A stretch of DNA of 9,385 bases, taken from Sphingomonas sp. GTDB lineage: Bacteria > Pseudomonadota > Alphaproteobacteria > Sphingomonadales > Sphingomonadaceae. Below are positions 5,235 to 9,385 of the stretch, piece by piece (the stretch's first letter is position 1; each line of letters begins with the position of its first letter). The notes under the pieces were generated by a model, which saw nothing but the letters and a program-made list of their open reading frames with translations, did no database searches and had not been told where the DNA came from. Both the position numbers and the translations under genes were made by a program. Location: assembly GCA_030146605.1 (NCBI GenBank), contig JASLBO010000084.1:1-9385 (forward strand), given 5' to 3'.

Positions 5235-6632
5235 ATGCAGGGGGCGGCGGGCGGCAACAGACATATTTGGTGGCTGCTCGGCGCAATCATGCTGCTCGGC
5301 CTCGCCCTGCGCGTCGCGGGTGCCCAGGGCGCGCTCTGGCTCGACGAGGCGTGGTCGGCAAAGCAGGCGCACGACGCCGGCACCCCGCTCGGCGTGTTCC
5401 TCAACATCAATCACGACAATAACCACCATCTCAATTCGCTATGGATGCAGCTGGTCGGGTTCGACGCGCCTCCGCCGTTCGCCCGTGCGCTCTCGATCGT
5501 CACCGGAACCGCCGCGATCGTCGTCGCCTGGCTGATCGGCGCGCGCCGCAGCCTCGCGCTCGGCCTGATCACTGCCCTCCTTTTCGCGGTCTCCCCAGCC
5601 CTGGTCACGCTGGGGTCGGAAGCGCGCGGCTATGCCCCGATGTCGCTCGCCTTGCTGACGGCGATCCTACTGGTCGATCGCTGGCTGGCGGGCGAAACCG
5701 AGCACAGCCCCGCGCTAGCGCTGGCGATCGTATTCTTCATCGGCGCCCTTTCCCAACTCACGATGGTCTTCGGCTTCTGCGCGCTCGCCGGCTGGGTATT
5801 CTTCACGTTCTGGCGGCGCGAATCGCTCAAGGCAGCGCTGGTCGGCGCGACCCGCCTCCTTCTCCCCTCGGCGATCGCGCTCGGCCTCGTCGTCGCGATC
5901 ATCCTCGGTGCCGCCGCCGCGCACACCGGGTTCAAGTTCGGCCGCTATGATCCGTACACGACGATGGAGCTGCTCCACGGCGTGTCGGAGATGGTGCAGT
6001 ACAGCCTGGGCTTTCCTGTCATCAGCATCTGGTGGTTCGTCCTGGTCCCGGCTCTCGTGGTGCTTGCCCCTTCCGCGGGGGTCGCGCGCATCGCCTTCCA
6101 CCGCCTCGCCATCCTCGCGTTCCCGCTCGCGCTCGCGCTGCTGCGCTCGGGCAATGTCGGACATCCGCGTTATTATCTCATCGTCGGCATCGCGCTGCTG
6201 ATCCTCATCGCCGAGCTCGTCTGGCTGGGCTGGCGCGCCGGCGGCTGGAAGCGCTGGCTGGCGGGCGGCGTGCTCGCCGCGATCACCGCCGCGAGCCTCG
6301 CCTGTGACGTGGATCTCGCGATCAACCGCCGCGGCGATGTCGGTGCCGCCATCCGCGCGCTGCAGGCTCGCGCGCCGCAGGGCACCATTCTGCTCCTCGA
6401 CCGTGAGACCGGAATCGCCACGCTCGAAGCCGCCGCCGCCGCTGCCCACTATCCGCTGAAGGTCCAGCTCGCCGATTGCACCGCCGCTCCCTTCTTCTTC
6501 GCCGATCGCTTCAAGGGCGAGGAGCCCCCCGGCCAGATCGCGCTTTGCGGCGCCCGCTTCGCCCCGATCGCGGCTGCGCGCGCGCACGGCATGTCGGGCA
6601 CCCACTGGACGCTGTACGAACGCCAGCCCTAA
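5235..6632 (+). CDS. Multi-spanning GT-C-like membrane glycosyltransferase-family protein
   Basis: A 465-residue inner-membrane protein with about 9-11 hydrophobic segments, e.g. near 12-31, 86-103, 108-125, 135-148, 160-190, 208-229, 261-280, 288-304, 312-334 and 341-356. It ends in a soluble, probably periplasmic domain (about 365-465). LWLDEAWS (34-41, D37 and E38) lies in the first periplasmic loop, where GT-C enzymes of the GT39/GT83 kind carry their acidic catalytic motif, and SEARGYA (128-134) resembles a second family block. Such enzymes move sugar from polyprenyl-phosphate donors to lipid or protein acceptors; donor and acceptor are unknown here. ATG 5235 is preferred because AGGA (5224-5227) sits seven bases upstream. 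A GTG at 5202, three bases after the CHAP stop, is in frame but lacks a ribosome site. Confidence 0.8.
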   Translation: MQGAAGGNRHIWWLLGAIMLLGLALRVAGAQGALWLDEAWSAKQAHDAGTPLGVFLNINHDNNHHLNSLWMQLVGFDAPPPFARALSIVTGTAAIVVAWLIGARRSLALGLITALLFAVSPALVTLGSEARGYAPMSLALLTAILLVDRWLAGETEHSPALALAIVFFIGALSQLTMVFGFCALAGWVFFTFWRRESLKAALVGATRLLLPSAIALGLVVAIILGAAAAHTGFKFGRYDPYTTMELLHGVSEMVQYSLGFPVISIWWFVLVPALVVLAPSAGVARIAFHRLAILAFPLALALLRSGNVGHPRYYLIVGIALLILIAELVWLGWRAGGWKRWLAGGVLAAITAASLACDVDLAINRRGDVGAAIRALQARAPQGTILLLDRETGIATLEAAAAAAHYPLKVQLADCTAAPFFFADRFKGEEPPGQIALCGARFAPIAAARAHGMSGTHWTLYERQP

Positions 6633-6641
6633 AAGGGCGCC

Positions 6642-7820
6642 ATGTTCTTCTCTTTCCTCGACGAGCTGCGCGCCGCCGGCATCCCGGCGAGCCTCAAGGA
6701 GCATCTCGTCCTGCTCGAGGCGCTCGACCGCGACGTGATCGAGCGCACCCCGGAGGCGTTTTATTACCTCGCCCGCGCCACCTTCGTGAAGGACGAGGGC
6801 CTGCTCGACCGTTTCGACCAGGTCTTCGCCAAGGTGTTCAAGGGGATCGCGACCAGCTACGGCGTCGCCCCCGCCGAAATCCCCGAGGAATGGCTCAAGG
6901 CGATCGCCGAGAAATTCCTCACCCCCGAGGAAATGGCTGCGATCAAGTCGCTCGGCTCGTGGGACGAGATCATGGAGACGCTCAAGCAGCGGCTCGACGA
7001 GCAGCACGAACGCCACCAGGGCGGCAGCAAATGGATCGGCACCGGCGGCACCTCGCCTTTCGGCAATGGCGGCTACAATCCCGAAGGCGTCCGCATCGGC
7101 GGCGAAGGCAAGCACGGCCGCGCACTCAAGGTCTGGGACCAGCGCGCGTTCAGGAACCTCGACAACAGCAAGGAGCTAGGCACCCGCAACATCAAGGTCG
7201 CGCTGCGCCGCCTGCGCCGTTTCGCCCGCGAAGGCGCCGCCGACGAGCTCGACATCGACGCGACGATCGATGGCACCGCGAAGCAGGGCTGGCTTGACGT
7301 CCGCATGCGCCCCGAGCGCCACAATGCCGTCAAGCTCCTGCTCTTCCTCGACGTCGGCGGCTCGATGGATCCTTTCGTCAAGCTCTGCGAGGAGCTGTTC
7401 TCGGCTGCCACCTCCGAGTTCAAGAATCTCGAATTCTTCTACTTCCACAATTGCCCGTACGAAGGCGTGTGGAAGGACAATCGCCGCCGCTTCACCGAGC
7501 GCACGCCGACCTGGGACGTGCTCCACAAATATGGCCACGACTATAAAGTGATCTTCGTCGGCGACGCCTCGATGAGCGCATACGAGATCACCCACCCCGG
7601 CGGTTCGGTCGAGCATTTCAACGAAGAGCCCGGCGCGGTGTGGATGCAGCGCCTGATCAACACCTATCCCGCCGCGATCTGGCTGAACGTCCTGCCCGAG
7701 GCGCATTGGGGCTATACCCAGTCGGTGCAGGTAATCCGCGCGCTGATGCAGGATCGCATGTACCCGCTGACGCTCGCGGGACTGGACGCGGCAATGCGCG
7801 AGCTGAGCCGGAAGCGGTAG
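6642..7820 (+). CDS. CoxE-like VWA-domain protein, probable MoxR partner
   Basis: A 392-residue cytosolic VWA protein of the CoxE-like group, which pairs with MoxR ATPases in metalloenzyme or complex assembly. The N-terminal half (about 1-180) is helical and charged, with a glycine-rich linker at 127-155. The VWA fold occupies about 225-390. The MIDAS metal site reads DVGGS (237-241), with glycine at the usual first serine position (consensus DxSxS); GDASMS (307-312) supplies a later acidic loop residue. ATG 6642 is preceded by AAAAGGG at 4-base spacing, nine bases after the upstream stop, so it is probably cotranscribed with the membrane-protein gene. The matching MoxR gene lies about 2.9 kb upstream on the same strand. 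A REP-like pair directly follows the stop. Client protein unknown. Confidence 0.9.
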   Translation: MFFSFLDELRAAGIPASLKEHLVLLEALDRDVIERTPEAFYYLARATFVKDEGLLDRFDQVFAKVFKGIATSYGVAPAEIPEEWLKAIAEKFLTPEEMAAIKSLGSWDEIMETLKQRLDEQHERHQGGSKWIGTGGTSPFGNGGYNPEGVRIGGEGKHGRALKVWDQRAFRNLDNSKELGTRNIKVALRRLRRFAREGAADELDIDATIDGTAKQGWLDVRMRPERHNAVKLLLFLDVGGSMDPFVKLCEELFSAATSEFKNLEFFYFHNCPYEGVWKDNRRRFTERTPTWDVLHKYGHDYKVIFVGDASMSAYEITHPGGSVEHFNEEPGAVWMQRLINTYPAAIWLNVLPEAHWGYTQSVQVIRALMQDRMYPLTLAGLDAAMRELSRKR

Positions 7821-7824
7821 AGGA

Positions 7825-7851
7825 CGTCATCCCGGCGAAAGCCGGGACCTC
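7825..7851 (+). repeat. REP-like palindromic repeat, left copy
   Basis: This copy begins CGTCATCCCGGC, then GAAA, then GCCGGGACCTC. The stem TCCCGGC/GCCGGGA (7 bp) closes a GAAA tetraloop (7837-7840). It begins four bases after the VWA stop. CGTCATCCCGGCGAAAGCCGG-type elements are widespread intergenic repeats in sphingomonads. Confidence 0.85.
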
Positions 7852-7879
7852 AGGCGATGGCGCGACCGGCCTGCGGAAC

Positions 7880-7906
7880 GAGATCCCGGCTGTCGCCGGG
7901 ATGACG
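7880..7906 (-). repeat. REP-like palindromic repeat, right copy in opposite orientation
   Basis: The reverse complement of this copy matches the left copy: GCCGGGATGACG (7895-7906) is the exact complement of 7825-7836, and GAGATCCCGGC differs from the other arm by one base. Its own stem is ATCCCGGC/GCCGGGAT (8 bp) around TGTC. The facing pair is separated by 28 bases and lies between converging genes, so it may act as a two-way terminator or 3'-end protector. Confidence 0.85.
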
Positions 7907-7913
7907 GGCAGGA

Positions 7914-8207
7914 TTACAGCCGATCGATCGCCCGGTGCAGCCGCCGCAGCACCGCGCCGTCATGCGCGGCCCCGGCCACCGCTTCTGCCGCCAGCGCCAT
8001 CAGCCGCACCGCGCCGAAGCTCGCCGCGAGCCCCTTGAGCCGCAGCGCCGCCGCGGTCCACGCGTCGGGCGTCTCCGCCGACTTCATCGCGCCGATGCAG
8101 CGCTTCACGCTATCGAGAAAGGAATCGCGAAGCTCGGCGATCAGTGCGGGCTCATCGCCCACCGCCGCCGCCAGCGTCGCATCGATTGCACCCGGATCAT
8201 ATGCCAT
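7914..8207 (-). CDS. Hpt-like phosphotransfer-domain protein lacking the active histidine
   Basis: A 97-residue helical protein matching a stand-alone Hpt domain. Hpt domains pass phosphate between histidine kinases and response regulators through a histidine in the AHxLKGxA motif. Here the motif region reads ALRLKGLAASFGA (54-66), so the histidine position is leucine (L55, codon CTG), while LKG and the following small-residue helix are kept. It therefore cannot take part in normal phosphotransfer. It may bind a partner without transferring phosphate, or have another role. ATG at 8207 is the only in-frame start giving the family N-terminus (MAYDPGAIDATLAAAVGD); GGGA immediately before it is too close to be a good ribosome site. 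It converges on the VWA gene through a REP-like pair and diverges from the coiled-coil gene. Confidence 0.82.
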   Translation of the reverse strand: MAYDPGAIDATLAAAVGDEPALIAELRDSFLDSVKRCIGAMKSAETPDAWTAAALRLKGLAASFGAVRLMALAAEAVAGAAHDGAVLRRLHRAIDRL

Positions 8208-8228
8208 TCCCGATCGCTATCGGAACGG

Positions 8229-8243
8229 GGTTAACCACTGGTT
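8229..8243. promoter_or_regulatory. Overlapping palindromes GGTTAACC and AACCACTGGTT in a divergent promoter region
   Basis: GGTTAACC (8229-8236) is a perfect palindrome. AACCACTGGTT (8233-8243) is a perfect odd palindrome overlapping it by four bases. TTAACCAC (8231-8238) is one base from the CtrA half-site TTAACCAT. They lie 22 bases outside the Hpt-like start and 43 bases before the coiled-coil gene, so one protein could control both. Downstream, TTGCGA (8253-8258) is a possible -35, but the -10 is unclear. Inference only. Confidence 0.4.
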
Positions 8244-8285
8244 TCCGGCGTTTTGCGATCTGTCCAAACATGGTACACATTCGCG

Positions 8286-9385
8286 ATGACCGGGGCAAAA
8301 CCAGCGCAATCAGCATTCGTGCCGTCGAACGGCAATGAGGAACTCGTTCTTTCCGACCATTCGGCGCTTCCGGCGCCGCTCGAGGAGCTCGGACTGGACG
8401 AGGATACCGATGAGAGCCGCAACCTTGGCTGGCTCGCCCCCGTCGCGGCATCGCTCGCCGTCGCAGCATGGTTCGCCGGCATGGGCTGGCTGGCATGGCC
8501 GGCGATCGAGCAGGGCCTCGAGCCGATTGCGCTGATCCAGCTGATCGCGGCGCTGTGCGTGCCGCCGGTGCTGATCGGCATCGTCTACCTGCTCACCTTG
8601 CGCACCAGTCGCGCCGAGGCACGCCGCTTCGGGGTCACCGCGCGCCAGATGCGCGCCGAGGCCGCCGCGCTCGAGCGCATGCTCGCGACGCTCTCGCAAA
8701 AGCTCGCCGACAATCACGCAATTCTCGCCGATCACACCAGCACCCTCACGGCACTCGGCGAGCGCGCCGCCGAACGCGTCGAAGGCGCCGCCGGCATGGT
8801 CGAGCGTCAGGCGCAGCGCATGGACGGCGGCATCCGCACCTTCGGCGAGGCGATGGGCCAGGCCGAGAAGCGCTTCGAGATCATCCTTACCACCTTGCCC
8901 AAGGCGCATGACGAGATGCAGGGCCTCGCCAGCCGGATCGACGCCGCCGGGCTGCTCGCCAGCCAGCGCGCCGCCGCGCTCGACACCCAGCTTACCGCAC
9001 TGTCCGAGCGCGGCCGCGAGGCCGACCAGATCGCCGGCGGCGCCGCCGAACGCCTCGCCGCGCACATCTCGCGGATGGAGGCGACCAGCGAGACCGCCAG
9101 CGTCCGGCTCGAACAGGTCACCGAGCAGATGTCGGTCGCCGTCGACGCCGTGCTCGATCGCGCCGCCGGCGCAGTCGACGAGGCGCGCAAGGGTATCGCC
9201 ACGCAGGGCGAAGCGATCCTCGCCATGCTCAGCGCCAATCAGGCCGCGCTCGATCGTGCCGGCCGCGACAGCGCCGAGGCGCTCGGCCAACGCATGGCAG
9301 TGATCGAGGAAGCGATCGGCCGCGTCGGCGAGCGCCTCGCGCAGGAGCAGGGCCGCGGCGATTCGCTGTTCGCGGGCCTTTCGGC
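8286..9385 (+). CDS. Membrane-anchored long coiled-coil protein (C-terminus beyond window)
   Basis: An open frame of 366 complete codons from ATG 8286 runs off the right edge without a stop. Residues 1-47 are an acidic N-terminus. Two hydrophobic segments follow (about 48-71 and 79-104), with PAIEQGLEP between them. From about 105 onward it is an Ala/Glu/Arg-rich helix with heptad-like spacing, predicted as a long coiled coil, probably cytoplasmic if the hairpin has N-in topology. Proteins like this in sphingomonads are often labelled ATPase or chromosome-segregation protein, but no Walker motif is visible in this part. Codon use is consistently G/C in third positions. No good ribosome site precedes the ATG; GCG directly precedes it. 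It is divergent from the Hpt-like gene across 78 bases. Function unknown; an envelope-tethered scaffold is one guess. Confidence 0.78.
   Translation, partial: MTGAKPAQSAFVPSNGNEELVLSDHSALPAPLEELGLDEDTDESRNLGWLAPVAASLAVAAWFAGMGWLAWPAIEQGLEPIALIQLIAALCVPPVLIGIVYLLTLRTSRAEARRFGVTARQMRAEAAALERMLATLSQKLADNHAILADHTSTLTALGERAAERVEGAAGMVERQAQRMDGGIRTFGEAMGQAEKRFEIILTTLPKAHDEMQGLASRIDAAGLLASQRAAALDTQLTALSERGREADQIAGGAAERLAAHISRMEATSETASVRLEQVTEQMSVAVDAVLDRAAGAVDEARKGIATQGEAILAMLSANQAALDRAGRDSAEALGQRMAVIEEAIGRVGERLAQEQGRGDSLFAGLS

Noticed and set aside
5715..7115. 466-codon minus-strand open frame
   Set aside because: Antisense to the membrane-protein and VWA genes; its charged, repetitive translation mirrors their codons.
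7825..7906. Possible CRISPR repeats
   Set aside because: Only two copies, in opposite orientation and palindromic with REP-type stems; no regular spacers and no cas genes.

Overview
The window is GC-rich and its coding frames strongly prefer G or C in third positions. Protein-level resemblances and the intergenic repeats point to a Sphingomonas-like alphaproteobacterium (Sphingomonadales). The clearest anchor is a mannonate dehydratase whose catalytic residues match the Novosphingobium aromaticivorans enzyme with a constant +1 offset. No rRNA, tRNA, CRISPR array, transposase or integrase gene was seen.

Left part (1-1900): a GntR/FadR-type repressor on the minus strand, cut by the window edge, diverges from a ManD/RspA-family mannonate dehydratase gene. 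The 82-base gap between them holds a good -35 box, a TTGGCCTGACCA-type operator over the -10/+1 zone, and an 8-bp inverted repeat flanking both. This looks like a self-contained sugar-acid (glucuronate/mannonate) control and catabolism unit.

Middle part (1901-7820), all plus strand: a 214-base AT-richer spacer with a folded repeat and a CACGTA-TT-TACGTG palindrome; a helical protein of unknown function; a MoxR-type AAA+ ATPase; a GFA-fold zinc protein overlapping moxR by four bases; a 494-base stretch without a convincing gene; a secreted CHAP-domain protein behind an exact CtrA-type box; a multi-spanning GT-C-like membrane protein; and a CoxE-like VWA protein. MoxR ATPases and CoxE-like VWA proteins normally act together, but here they are about 2.9 kb apart with the GFA, CHAP and membrane genes between them. 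This suggests an envelope-related module, though that is inference.

Right part (7821-9385): a facing pair of REP-like hairpins closes the VWA gene and separates it from a converging minus-strand Hpt-like gene. That Hpt lacks the phosphorylatable histidine. Divergent from it is a membrane-anchored coiled-coil protein that runs off the right edge. The 78-base gap between these two genes carries overlapping GGTTAACC and AACCACTGGTT palindromes.
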